From Pyropia yezoensis (Eukaryota > Rhodophyta > Bangiophyceae > Bangiales > Bangiaceae), in assembly GCA_009829735.1 (NCBI GenBank), contig CM020618.1, positions 37,858,894 to 37,922,893 on the forward strand: a stretch of DNA of 64,000 nucleotides, given 5' to 3'. The position numbers were made by a program, and so were the translations under genes. Every line of letters starts with the position of its first letter. Positions within the stretch are counted from its first letter, which is position 1. The notes under the pieces are model-generated. The model saw only the letters and a program-made list of their open reading frames with translations. It was not told the DNA's origin and made no database searches. This document shows positions 53,405-64,000 of the stretch, in pieces.

Positions 53405-55740
53405 CGTCAGCGGCGCCCCCCCAGTCACCCCCTTCCCGACCACCCTCCTCCCCATCGCCATTGTATTTTCTTCGACCCCTCGTGCTGCTCTCGATGGCCA
53501 TTCATGTGTCCATCCCTTCCACGCCCCCTCGGCAGGGCGCGCCGCGTGTGTCCGTCGCGTGACCCCCCCCCCCCCCGTCCACCCCCGACCGCCGCCCCAC
53601 AACCACCGCCGCCACAGTGTACCTCTCTTGCCGTCTGCCACACAAAAGAAAACAGACGCCCGTTTGTCGGGGGGGGGGGGGGACGGCAGCGCCGGCAGAC
53701 CCCACCATCCACCACCACCCTTCCCCGTGTTCGTGTACCGGTAGTCCCCTTCCTCTTGCCGCCCGTTCCTCGCGAGTTTTTTTTCGTTTTACTTTTTTTT
53801 TTTCCTCACGATCCGCATCGGACGAGGGGGCAACGGTCACGCCGCGAGCAAACGTTGGCGTTGGCGCGCGCGCCTCGGGGCGCCTCCCCCCTCCGCCCTA
53901 ATCCTGGCGAGGGGGGGTGCTGGGGGGGCGGGGTGGCGGGAAAAAAAACGTGGGCAGGCGCGCGACGCCAAGCGATCTGCGCTCGGCATGGCGCGCGCTT
54001 CCCCACAGCGGCCCACCGACCGCCACAGTCCCCAGCCCCGCGCCCGCGACGCGATGCCGCGGGGCCACGGGCGGAAGCGCCCCCCCCCCCCCCCCCTCAA
54101 GTCGCTCCCCACACCGCCCCTTTCCCCCCCCCCTCACCTCGTATGAGTCATTGTGCGATGGGGGTCTCTCGCAGCCCCGTGCAGCGACGCGCACCTGGCA
54201 CACACACACCCGCCCACGTGCGGGTGGGGAGGGCGGCGTACCCCCCTCCACAACTGGCGCCGCTGTCTCGCACCACCACCCAACTTCCCCCCCCCTCCGT
54301 ACGCGGGGCGGCGGTCTCGTCCCGACCGTCACGCCGTTATGCCAACCCCCTCCCCGCCCGCGCCGCTTGAGACGCCCCCACCCCCCCCGCCCCCCTCCCA
54401 CCCCCTCTCGCGCAGGAGCATGCAAAACGCTTGACCCTCGCCACCCCCCCCCCTCTTCCGCTACCTCATTGCCGCTGTCGCTGTCGCGAGGCCTCGTTGC
54501 CGCGGCGAGGCACCCCCCCCACCTTCCAAGGGGCCCCGACGGGAGGGAATCCCGCCGCCGCCGCCGCCGCCGCCTCCTTCCGCCCGCCCGCCCGGCTGGC
54601 TTTGGCAGAGGGGGAGGGGTCGCAGCAGCAAATCTGGTGGCCGCCGCCCCCCCAACCGCCGCGGGGACCCCCTGGCCAACGGGCGGAACAGCGGCGCAAG
54701 GATTCGCACAGCAAAGAAGACGACGAAACACCAGCAGGGGAGGAGACAGTGTGTGCGAAGCGCGGGGGGGAGGGGGGGTGGGGGGAGGTGCAGATTGCTC
54801 TTGGTTCCCCCCCACCCCCCCCCCCTCCAGCCGCCGCCAGAGCCGCCGCCCGTGGGGTGGGGCATGGTGTGCACGCGACCCCCACGCCAGCCGTGGGGGG
54901 GGGTCGCGCTCGAACACCCTTCCTTACGGGTGGCGGTGAAGAGCGGAGGGGGGCGGGGGGGGGGGGGTGGTTGCGCAAGGGGCTGTTGCCCCCAGTAGGG
55001 GACGTACGTGGGGGAGCAGCTCGTTAGCGGTTGCGCGAGTGGGGCAGGTCCGCCCGACCGCTGCGCTGCTGCTGCCTCCGCCGCCGCCGCCGTGGCTTGC
55101 TGCTGCTGTCGCTGCAGCCGCTGTTGCTAAACCGCGGCACGCCACCTCCCCCCCCCCACACGCGCCCCGAGGTGGACCCACGAGCGCACATAAGCGGGCG
55201 TCGGCGGGCGTTTTCGGGGTGGGCACGTCGTCCGACATTCCCACACCGTCCCTCAGCACAGCGAGCAGCCACAGACGTGACAACCACCGCTGGTGCCACC
55301 TTCCTCACCCCCTCCCTTCCCCTGGGCTTCCCCTTTCGCCGCCTCCTCCCTCGCGCCCCACCACTCCCCCATCCTGCTCCTTCCCCCCGTGCTGTGCCCA
55401 CTGGGGCCGCGGGTTCGATCACTGACCCAAGGCAGCTGCGTCGGCTGCGTCGGCTGCGTCGGCGGGTCCCACCTGCTGCCGCTACCCACAGACTGCGATC
55501 GTCGCCACTGGGAAGGCGGCGTCCATCCAAGGGTCGACGGCGCCTGCCCAAACACCAAGGCGTGCCGCCCAACACCAAGGGGGGCCGCCCAACACCAAGC
55601 GGCGCCCGACCAAGGCCGTCGTCAACAAGACCGCGGTGGACCTTTCCGCCCACTTCGGCTGCGGCAAGGCGCAAAAAGCCCCCCCGGCCCCTTCCTGCTC
55701 CGCGCACGCCACAGAGGGTAGCTGCAAGCCCGCCCCCACC
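50591..55740. other. 5-kb region without a recognisable gene
   Basis: 50591-51000 is moderate in GC and would be the 5' flank of the kinase gene. 51000-55740 alternates C-rich and G-rich low-complexity stretches with G runs (51724-51740, 52698-52724), a (GGC)n patch (53375-53403) and T runs (53311-53322, 53789-53800) that could serve as polypyrimidine tracts. Open frames on both strands are Pro/Arg/His- or Gly-rich. A gene with several small exons cannot be excluded, but I can support none. Confidence 0.4.
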
Positions 55741-57818
55741 ATGGGCCGCAAGTCCGCCCGCTCCCCGTCCGAGGGCGGCAGCAGCTCCCGCTCCCGCCCC
55801 CGCCGGTCGTTGCGCCGGTCGTCGGCGCCGGCTGACAATGTCGCCAGCGACGCCTCGGACGGCGGTGCCGGCAGCGGCATCGACGGCCATGGCGGCGGCG
55901 CCGCCGCCGCCGCCGGTACCGCCACCGCCACGCCCATGACGGGAACCGCCATGGCGGCCGGCGCCGCTGGCCGAGGCGGGGCGCCGCCCGCGGCGGCTGG
56001 TGGGGTGGCGGACCCGCTCTTCCCCCCCGCCCCCTCGCCAGTGGCAACGCCGGCGGCGGCGGCGACGCCGCCCCAGACGCCGACGCCGACGCCGCCCCCG
56101 CGGGAGCGCGCGGCGCCGGCCACCCGGCCGACGCGGCACTCGGCGCCGGCGGGACCGCCGCCGTCACCGCCGCCGGCGCCGCGCACGCCGCCGCGGACTC
56201 CGACGGCCGGGCCTCGGCCCATGCCCGCTGCGACACGGACGTTTTTTTCCGCCCCCAAGCGCGCCCGCGGCGGCAACAGCGGCGGCGACGGTGGTGGTGG
56301 TGCGGGCGGCGGAGGCGGCGGCGGCAGCGGCTGCGTGGCCGCCACCCCCGACAACCCCGCGGCGGCGACGGTGGCGGTCACGCCCGGCCCGCGGGGCACG
56401 CGGCGCTTCTCCTTCTCCCCCCCGACCCGGTGTGGCCGCCGTGACCGGTCGCCGCTGCGGCACGCCGCGGCGCCCGCCGACGCTGCCAGCGCTGCGTGGC
56501 GCACGCGGGTGGCCGCTGCGCTCGGCCGCGGCTGGGTAGTGCCCCCCGTGCCGGGGACCCCGGCGGCGGCGGCGTATGCGGCAGCAGAGGCGGCGCTCGC
56601 GCCGCGGCCGCGGGCGGGCGCGGCGTCGGCGGCGGGGACAGGGGCGGGGGCGGGGGCGGGGGCGCCGCCCGCGCCGCCGCCGTCACCCCAGACGGGCGGC
56701 CGCATCGGCCGCGGGGCGACGGGGAGGGTGGAGGCGGCGGGGGAGGGGGGGCGGCGGGGCCGGGTCCTCCCCCGCCCCCCCCGCCGCTGCCCGCCGCCCC
56801 CGCCCCCCCCCGCACCTGCCCGCCGTCTTCCCGCCGCCGCCGCCGCCGCCGAACAGCGACGGGCTGCCGTTGACGTCGGAGGAGATGATGGGCCAGACGC
56901 TCGCGTCGGTCGCCGCCGCCGCGGCGTGCGCGGCGATGCGGGCCGACGGCTCGGCCGCCCGCGCCGCCGCCGCCATTGCCCCTGCGGCGGTGGCGGCCGC
57001 CGAGCGGGCGGCCGCCGCCGAGCGGGCGGCCGCCGCGGCGGCGGCGCGGGCGGCCGCCGCGGCGGCGCCGCCGCCCGAGCCGGCGGTGCCGACGGGCAAG
57101 TACAGCCACACCCCGACGGTGCGGCGGCCGCGGCCGGTGCGGCCAGCGGCGGGTCGGCCGCTACCGCCGCCGTCGCCGGCCACGGACGGGGACGATGAAG
57201 AGGAGGAGAACATGCCCCCGCCGTCGGGGATGGTGACGCCGCCGCCGCGGCGCAACGAGCGGCCGGGCACGCCCTACCCGGCGCCCCGCCGCGGGGTGCT
57301 GTGTGACCCGCCGCTGCGGTACCGACTGCACACGCTGGAGCAGCCCCCGACGCTGGGCGTCGACGTCGGCGGCGGCGTCGGTGGCGGTGGCGGGCGCAAC
57401 TGCCCCCCCACCGCCGCCGAGATGGCCGTCGAGGCAATGGCGGCGGCGGGGATGGCGGCGGCGGCAACGGCGGCGGCGGTGGAGACGATGGGGCGGGTGG
57501 ACGCCGGGCAGGGCGCCGCCGCCGGGGGGGGGGTGGACGCGCAGGGGGGGGAAGGCGGGGGGGACCCGCCCGAGGGGCACCCGCCGCTGCCGCCGGTGAG
57601 CCTCGGCCCGTCGCTGCCCGCCGCCGCGGCGGCGGCGGCGGCGACGGCGCAGTCAGAGGCGATTGACGCGCTGGCCGCCACCGCGGCGGCGGGGGCAGCG
57701 TCGCGGCGGCAGCGGCGGCGGGAGCCCGTGTCGGCCGCCCTGGTCGCCGCCGCGTTGGCGGTGGTCGCCGCCGCCGACGGCGTTGACGATGGCGGGGACG
57801 GTGGCTTTGGCGACGCCG

Positions 57819-57880
<62 letters not shown>

Positions 57881-58339
57881 GCCGGGCCGTCGACGAGCCC
57901 GGCGCCGGGCGGTGGGGGGGATGACGGGGACGCCGCCGCGGCCGCGGCGTTTGCCGACGCTGCCGCCGCCGCCGACGCTGCGTGGCTGGACACGGCGTCG
58001 CCGCTGGCGGCGGCGGCCGCAGAGTGGGCGGCGGCAGAGGTGGTGGGCGGCGCCGCCGGGCTGGTCGGCCACGGCCTGGGCGGGCTGGGCGGCTTGGGCG
58101 GCTTTGGCGTCGCCACCGCCGCCGCCGCCGTCGCCGCCGCGGCGGCGCCCCCCCCCGACGTCGGCGCACACGCCGACGCGGTCGCCGGGGCGGGGGGGTT
58201 TTCCGACGGGTGGGCGGTGGACGGGACGCCCATGAGCCCGACGACGGCGTCGCCGCCGCGGTCGTCGCACGGGCCGGCAGAGGAGGAGGAGGGGGAGGGG
58301 GAGGGGGACGGGCCGGGCGGGATATGGATGAATGAGTAG
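55741..58339 (+). CDS. Ala/Pro/Gly-rich protein with S/T-P motifs, unknown function; one frame break
   Basis: The ATG at 55741 is in a strong context (CACCATGGGC). The product begins MGRKSARSPSEGG, basic and Ser-rich, then has many TP/SP pairs (TPTPTPPPRE, RTPPRTP), the basic RGTRRFSFSPPTR, and Ala-rich helices. The frame must change between about 56740 and 56860 (G7 and C-rich tracts) to continue through LPLTSEEMMGQTLASV, an acidic DGDDEEEEN patch and the more ordered segment RPGTPYPAPRRGVLCDPP to RLHTLEQPPTLGV, ending in an acidic tail and TAG at 58337. A GGC tract (57819-57880) encodes polyglycine. Phospho-site-rich nuclear protein is a guess from composition only. No domain is recognised. 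Confidence 0.5.
57819..57880 (+). repeat. (GGC)n trinucleotide repeat inside the Ala/Pro-rich gene
   Basis: Nearly pure GGC triplets for about 60 bases, encoding polyglycine in the plus-strand frame. It is likely length-variable between individuals. Confidence 0.85.
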
Positions 58340-59531
58340 GGGGGCTGGGGGGTGGGGGCGCGTTTTTAGGGGAGCGCACCGGTGGGCGCAGTGGAGGGGC
58401 GGCGCCGGTCGGGGGGGGTGGTAGAGGGGGGATGGAGAGTGGGTGCGTTGTGGGGCTTGTGGGGGGCAAAGGGGGGTGAGGGGGGGGGGGGGGGGGGGGG
58501 CACCGCCCCTCGGGGCGGTGCCCCCCCACCGCCCGCCCGTTTTGCGATTCGATCCGGGGGGGGGGAGTGGTCAGCGGCCGGGCGGGCGGACGGGCGGTGG
58601 CGGTGGGGTGCCCGTACGGTGCCCCCCTGGCGACGGTCGTGCCGTTCACCCCCAGCTGGGCTGGCCGCCTCGCCGTCTGCATTGTATGCTTGTCTTTGTA
58701 GCCATGATGACTTGGGACCTGTCCTTGCTTGTGCCCCGGTTCCTTTGTCTTTTTTTTTTTTCCTGTTTCCTTGCACCTGGCTTGTGGTACTGTACTCGAC
58801 CATGCGCGTGCGCTTTTTTCTTCTCTTGTGCCCTCTTGTCCCCTCCTGCGCGCGCCCGTCCCTGCTGTACGACGGGATGGGGGGGGGGGGGGCGCGACCG
58901 CTGGTCCCCCATCCAACCGACGCCCAGTGCAGGGGGGAGCAGCGGCTCCCGCCAGCCGTCGCGGCGAGACCGGCTGGTCCGCCCCACCCGCCGCCGCTCT
59001 TCCCCCCACCCGCCCCACGCGCCCGCGGAGCGTAGCCGCCCGTGAGGCCGCGGTCGGGGTGGCGGCGCCTGTCCTGTCCTCCCCGCCACTCCCGCGTAGG
59101 CATGTACTCTCTCAGCCCCGTTCTTCTCACCGCCCGCGCGAGCGCCACGCCCTGTGGCGCCTCTGTCAATGGCAAACAGGCCGCCGTGGGACACACCCCA
59201 GGATACACGCGCGGCGGGGGATGCGCAGGGATCAGGAGGGGAGTGGCAGCCGGCGGGGGATGGGAGGGGGGAGAGAGGAGAAGAGGCACCCTGCACATTG
59301 CCGGTGCCGCCTACCGGTGTCGCCGCCGCTTCCCCCCCCCCCCTCTCCCGTCCCCGAAAAGCCAGCCATCGTCCGGGGAATGAGGCGCTCCCACCCCCAA
59401 AGGGACCAGAACTGGTGCGGCCCGCCGACGATGTGGCAGCGCAGTACATACGGAGGGCAACATTGAAAAAAAAAGGGGGGGGGGGGGGCACCGCACCGCT
59501 GCGGCACACCCCGCACATGACGGGCAGGAAC
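58340..59531. other. Intergenic between convergent genes
   Basis: It includes a G run (58481-58500) and a T-rich patch (58747-58765) that is AT-richer than the surroundings. No gene recognised. Confidence 0.45.
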
Positions 59532-59563
59532 TCAACTCCCCGGCCGCCGCCCCCCACCCCTGT

Positions 59564-59595
<32 letters not shown>

Positions 59596-60101
59596 GCGGC
59601 GGCACGGACCACGTCGCCAACGCGGAGGAGCGGCGGCGGCGGCGCGCCCTCCCCCCCCCCCCACCCCTCCCCGCGCCACGTTGCGACCATGAGCAGCCCA
59701 AACGTTGGCGGCGGCGGCGGCGGGCGCCACCGGCTGGGGGCGGCGGTCCCAGCCGCGGCGGGGCCAACGGCGGCGTCCCCCTCCGCCTCCCCCTCCCCCT
59801 CCCCCTCCTCCCCCCCTGCCGCCGCTGCTGCCGCCGCGCGCAACGCGGCCAGCGGCTGGCCGTCGGGCCGCCGTGTGCCCGCCGCCGCGTCGACATTGAC
59901 GGCCCCGCAGCGGACGCACGGGCCGACGTAGACGAGGCGGGGGGGGTTGCCGTCGCCATTATGGGGGGGGCGGCAGCTGACGTCGGTGCCGCGCGCGCGG
60001 GCGGCCTTGCCATGGAGGGCGGCGCCACTGTCGTCACCACCGTCGCCGTCACCGTTGCCGACACCGTCACCGTTGCCGTCGCCGTCGCCGTCGCCGTCGC
60101 C

Positions 60102-60156
<55 letters not shown>

Positions 60157-60386
60157 CCGCTGCCCGGCGGGGCCTCCACCGTCAGGCCAGCGCCCGTCCC
60201 GGCCGCCGCGACGGCCGCCTCGACCACCCCCACGGGCGACCGCGGCGGCACGCGGGCCGCGGTGAGCGTCACGTTGGCCCGCCACGCCGCGTCGTCGACG
60301 GGTGGCGCCGCCGCCGCCCCAACCGCCCGCCGCACCGCCGCCGCCGACTGTGCAATGGTCACCAGCAGGGGCGCGCGGTTGGCGAG

Positions 60387-60418
<32 letters not shown>

Positions 60419-61454
60419 CGCCGCCGCCGCTCAAGGCGCACCGCGCTCCCCCGCCCCCCGCCCCGCCGGCGGCCTTGTCCACCCCCCCCGCGGGGCGTGG
60501 CACCGCCACCAGCCACACCCGCCGTCGCAGGGCGGCCGACAGCCACGCATCCGCCGACACCTCCCGCCCCTCCGCCCGCCCCCCCCCCACGCGCACCACC
60601 CGACGGGGGCCCCCCCCCCAGCACGCCGCCGTCACGTCCACATCCTCCCCCGTCCACCCGCCCCACCCCCCCCGCTCCCACCTGCTACCCATCCACAATG
60701 ACACTGCCGGGACGGGCAGGCGGGCGGCCACGTCGGGGTGGGCGGTGAGGACAAGCGTCGCACCCCCCCCCCCCCCCCCTCTCCCCCACCCGCCCCCGGT
60801 GGCGGCAGGCACAATCGTGGCGGTCAGGCGGGCGGCGGCCGGTGACGTTGCGCGGCCGAGCAGCCGGTGCGGCGGCGCCGCGGTCGCGACGGCCAGGTGG
60901 CGGTCGCCCGCCAGGCCGCCGCCGCCGCCGCCGGGAGCGGCGGCCGCCGCGTCGAGCGGCCACGCGGGGGGGGAAAAGCCGCCCAGCGCCTTGACGGGGT
61001 ACACCCCCAGGGCGGTGATGACCGCGCCGTCCAGGGGGTGCGCGGGCGGGCCCAGCGGGGTGGCGGCGGCAGCGGCCGCGGGGGGGAAAGCTCCGGCGGC
61101 GGCGGCGGCGTCAGCAGCGACGGGGGCGGGGGCGGCAGCACCACCAGCTGGGGGCACCGGGGGCGGGGGCGGGGAGGGTGGCCGCCCGCTGCGGCCGGCG
61201 GCGACGAGCACGGTAGCCGCCGCGGCGGCGGCGGGAGCAGCGTCGGCGTCGGTGGCGGCCGTCCCCCCCCCAGCCACGGGGTCCGCCGGCGGCAGGTCCA
61301 CCCCCCCAAACGCGTCGGCCAGCACCCGCGCCAGCACCGCCCCGTCGGCGGGGGTGCTGGTGTGGCCAAAGCTGGCGCGCACTACCCCCAGCGGCCGGCC
61401 GTCGGGGGTGAGCTGCCCCTCCCACCCCCCCCCCCACCCCCCCCCCCCACCGCC

Positions 61455-61485
<31 letters not shown>

Positions 61486-62870
61486 CCGCCCCCACCACAG
61501 CGGTGCCCGCGGGCGTACCCCCCCCACACGTCCGCGGCGGTCAGGCCCAGCACCTCTGCGCACGCCCCCCCATTGCACGCGCACCCCCCCCGGAGGGCCA
61601 CCCGCCCCGCCGCCGCGGCGGCCACCACCGCACCGTGCGGGACGTACCCCCCCCCCCGGGTGCGCACACTAAACGCCACCACCGTCCCGCCCACCGCCGC
61701 CGTGGACGCGGACGCGGACGCGGCAGCGGGGGGGGGGGGGGGGGCGAGTAGAGGGTGACCAGCGGGCGGTCCCGGTCGGCGGCCACCCGCAGCCGCCCCA
61801 GCGCGGCGCGAGTGGCGGCCGCCGCGGCGGCGGCGCGGGCGCCAATGGCCGCCATGCCGCCGAGGGAGGCGAGGAGGTCCAGGCCCGCCGGCAGCGCCGC
61901 GACGCCCAGGTAGTGGGGGGTGCCCGCCTCGAGGCCCGCGGGGGGGGGGAGCGTCACGGGGCGGCCGGCGCCCGCCGTCGGGGGCGCCACCGCAACGGTA
62001 CCGCCGGCCCAGTGCAGCGCCGATGGGGGGGGGGCGGCGGCGGCGGCGCCGTCTGTGACCCCCGCCGCCGCCGGCGGGCGCGGGGGGTAGAGGAGCGCCC
62101 GCACCGCGGGGGAGTGGCGCGCCAACAGCAGCGCGCCGAGGCCGGTGGGGTAGCCAAAGAGCTTGTAAAACGAGACGGCCACCGCGTCGGCGGCGGGGGT
62201 GGCCGACAGGTCCACCGGCCGCGTCGCGGCCGCCTTAGCCGCGTCCACCAGCGTCAGCACGTGGCGTGCCGGGGGGGGGGGGGGTCCCCACCGCCCCCAC
62301 CGCCGCCGCCACTGCACCCGCCACCGCCACTACCAACGTCCCCACCACGGCCGTCACGCGGCAGCACCCCGCCGGCGCGCTTGGCACCCGCACACAGCGC
62401 CTGGACGGGAAAGACGGTGCCGGTGAGGTTGCACTCGGCAGGCAGGACGACGAGCACAAACGGATGCACCCCCCCTCCTCCCTGCACAGCAGCTCCACCG
62501 CCTCCCCCCACCCCGCTCCCCCCCGCCCTACCCTCCCTGACCACCCCACCCCACGCGGTGGCCATCTCCCCCCCTCCCACCGTCACCACACGCCCCCCCC
62601 CCCGCACCGCGTACGCCGCCACCCCCGCCGCCGAGTGGTGGCACCACCGGTGGACCACCGCCCCGTCAGCGGGCGTCCACGGCAGGCGCTCGGCGGCCAG
62701 CTTGAGCGCCGCCGTCGCGCCCGCCGTCCACACCACCAGGTGGGTGGCGGGGGTGACGCCGAAAAAGGCCAGCACCCGTCGCCGCACCGCCTCGACGGAT
62801 GGGAGCGCTGACGGGGGGGGCCGCACCGGGCCGAAGACCCGGCGTGGGAGGTTGCCGCCACCGCCGCCGC

Positions 62871-62901
<31 letters not shown>

Positions 62902-63663
62902 GCTGCCGCCGCTGCCGCCGCTGCCGCCGCCGCCGCCGCCGCCGCTGCCGCCGTCGCCCCCAACGCCGCCGTCGCCCCCAACGCCGCCGTCGCCCCCAAC
63001 GCCGCCGTCATCCTCACCGTCGCTGTCGCCGTCGCCGCCGTCGGTGAGCGGGGGGGCCACCGCCGAGTGGGGGTTGGCGGCGACGCCCGCCAACAGCGCC
63101 GCCGCCACCGCCCGCACGTGGGCGGCTGCGTAGGGCGCCGCGGCGGCGGCGTCGAGGTAGGTCCACCCGCCCAGCCGGGACGCCACGTCGGCGCGGAGCG
63201 CCGCAAACGCCGCGTCGGCGTCGACGGCAGCGGCGGCGGCAGCGGCGGACGTGGTGGGTGCCACGGCGGCGGCGGCGTCGGCGGCAGTTGCAGCGGCAGC
63301 CGCTTCGTTGCCGACGTTGGCAGAGGGCGCAACGGTGGGGGTGCGGGTGGAGCGCTTGGCGCCGGCAGCGACAGCGGCAGGGGCGGAGGCAGCGGCAGCG
63401 GTGGCGGTAGTGGGGGTGGGGGTGGTGGGCGTGGGCGTGGCGGCAGCGGCGCCCAAACTTGTCAAAACTGCTTCGCCGCCTGGAAGGGACGCCCGCCCGG
63501 GGGCAGCCGCCGGTCCCGCCAGCCCGCCCCCGCCGCGGCCACCGCTACCCCCGGTGGGTGGCAGCAGCGGCGGCAACGACGGTGGGGACGCCGGCGCGCC
63601 ACGCGCCGCGCAACGGTCGTCGGGCGGGCGCCCGCCGGGGTCAGCGTCGTCACCGGCGGGCAT
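59532..63663 (-). CDS. Molybdenum cofactor sulfurase (MOCOS/ABA3), frame broken at two G runs
   Basis: The enzyme takes sulfur from cysteine and sulfurates the molybdenum cofactor of aldehyde oxidase and xanthine dehydrogenase. The N-terminal PLP domain has WTYLDAAAAAPY, NPHS, WTAGATAALKLAAERLPW and CNLTGTVFP in frame 1. After the G14 run (62271-62284) frame 2 gives LVDAAKAA, SFYKLFGYPTGLGALLLAR with the PLP lysine, WAGGTVAV and GTPHYLGVAALPAG. After the G17 run (61728-61744) frame 3 gives TVVAFSVRT, LRGGCACNGGAC with the catalytic-cysteine region, DGRPLGVVRASFGH, the MOSC N-part ITALGVYPVKALGG and the MOSC cysteine element VGPCVRCGAVNVD. Insertions include a Gly/Val/Asp repeat (62855-63012) and a (Gly-Asp)n run (60057-60165). 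About 1370 residues, longer than the usual 820-890. Start 63663 is provisional. The frame breaks look like homopolymer errors. Confidence 0.9.
60057..60165 (-). repeat. GTCGCC hexanucleotide microsatellite inside MoCo sulfurase
   Basis: About 16 to 18 nearly perfect hexamers on the plus strand, encoding alternating Gly-Asp on the minus strand, within the C-terminal MOSC part of the gene. It is the same hexamer that builds the minisatellite at 21040-21925. Confidence 0.88.
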
Positions 63664-64000
63664 GGGGCGGGAGGGGCGGTGGGTGGAGCGCGGGCAGCGG
63701 GGGGCGACAGCGGGGCAGGTCTCGTAGGGAAGGCCGACGCGACGGAGGAAATAGACAGCCGCGGGGGGGAACCAGCGGCGTCACGGGACGGCGGGAATTC
63801 ACAGGGCACCCTGGTGTAGACGCGGTCGCGCGTCCGCCGCCCCCGCGCCCTCCCACCGCATGCGTGACGGCCAACTGCCATGGCATCCCTGGCAGACGAA
63901 AGGTACGAAGAGGAAGCCGCCAACGCTGCTGCCACCACCGCGTGCGCTCTCTCCGCGTGCGCTCTCTCCGAGTGAGCGCGTACGCCGATGAAGTTGATCC
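63664..64000. other. Upstream flank of MoCo sulfurase
   Basis: A minus-strand frame (63462-63938) overlaps the 5' end in another phase and could hold a true upstream start if a further frame error exists. A short direct repeat (GTGCGCTCTCTCCG, twice, 63940-63970) lies near the window edge. Confidence 0.35.

Noticed and set aside
59154..60701. Long plus-strand frame opposite MoCo sulfurase
   Set aside because: Antisense to conserved sulfurase motifs; low complexity.

Overview
The window looks like nuclear DNA of a GC-rich, intron-poor photosynthetic eukaryote. The evidence is a 40S ribosomal protein gene with a spliceosomal intron, BAG, PP2C, PI3/4-kinase, TKL-kinase, germin-like and molybdenum-cofactor-sulfurase genes, and a protein opening with MAFVG, the short Phe-containing N-terminus common on red-algal plastid precursors. 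The very high GC, rare short introns and long Ala/Gly/Pro tracts fit a bangiophyte red alga such as Porphyra/Pyropia. That assignment is inference; the eukaryotic nature is not in doubt.

Layout. 1-10.9 kb is repeat-rich. It holds RPS3A (1890-3230), a decayed copy of a helical-repeat gene (3350-3824), two near-identical 649-bp terminal-inverted-repeat elements in opposite orientation (5091-5739, 8459-9107) with a third partial relative (1064-1202), a pogo/Tigger-like transposase remnant (7758-8123), a diverged inverted repeat pair (6722-7430 and 10083-10823) and a 145-bp tandem duplication. 10.9-18.6 kb is genic: a germin-like cupin, the intact helical-repeat protein, a small two-exon BAG-domain protein and a Tyr-phosphatase-like protein. 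18.6-22.7 kb is mostly non-coding, with a promoter-like palindrome block and a GTCGCC-based minisatellite. A PP2C phosphatase follows (22.7-26.8 kb), then 4.6 kb of G/C homopolymer-rich DNA. From 31.4 kb come a DEP/PI3-4-kinase protein, a plastid thioredoxin-fold protein, an NT-C2-like protein, a flavin monooxygenase, a small membrane protein candidate and a 5.1-kb EF-hand/TKL-kinase/ankyrin gene. After another 5-kb unassigned stretch come an Ala/Pro-rich protein (55.7-58.3 kb) and molybdenum cofactor sulfurase (59.5-63.7 kb).

The genes do not form a pathway; they are an ordinary eukaryotic mixture, somewhat rich in signalling enzymes. The strongest cross-cutting signal is that four genes with recognisable or coherent coding on both sides (PP2C, FMO, the Ala/Pro-rich gene, MoCo sulfurase) change reading frame exactly at long poly-C/poly-G runs. 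Indels in homopolymers, in the assembly or in the genome, explain this best. I found no convincing new defence-like or operon-like system.
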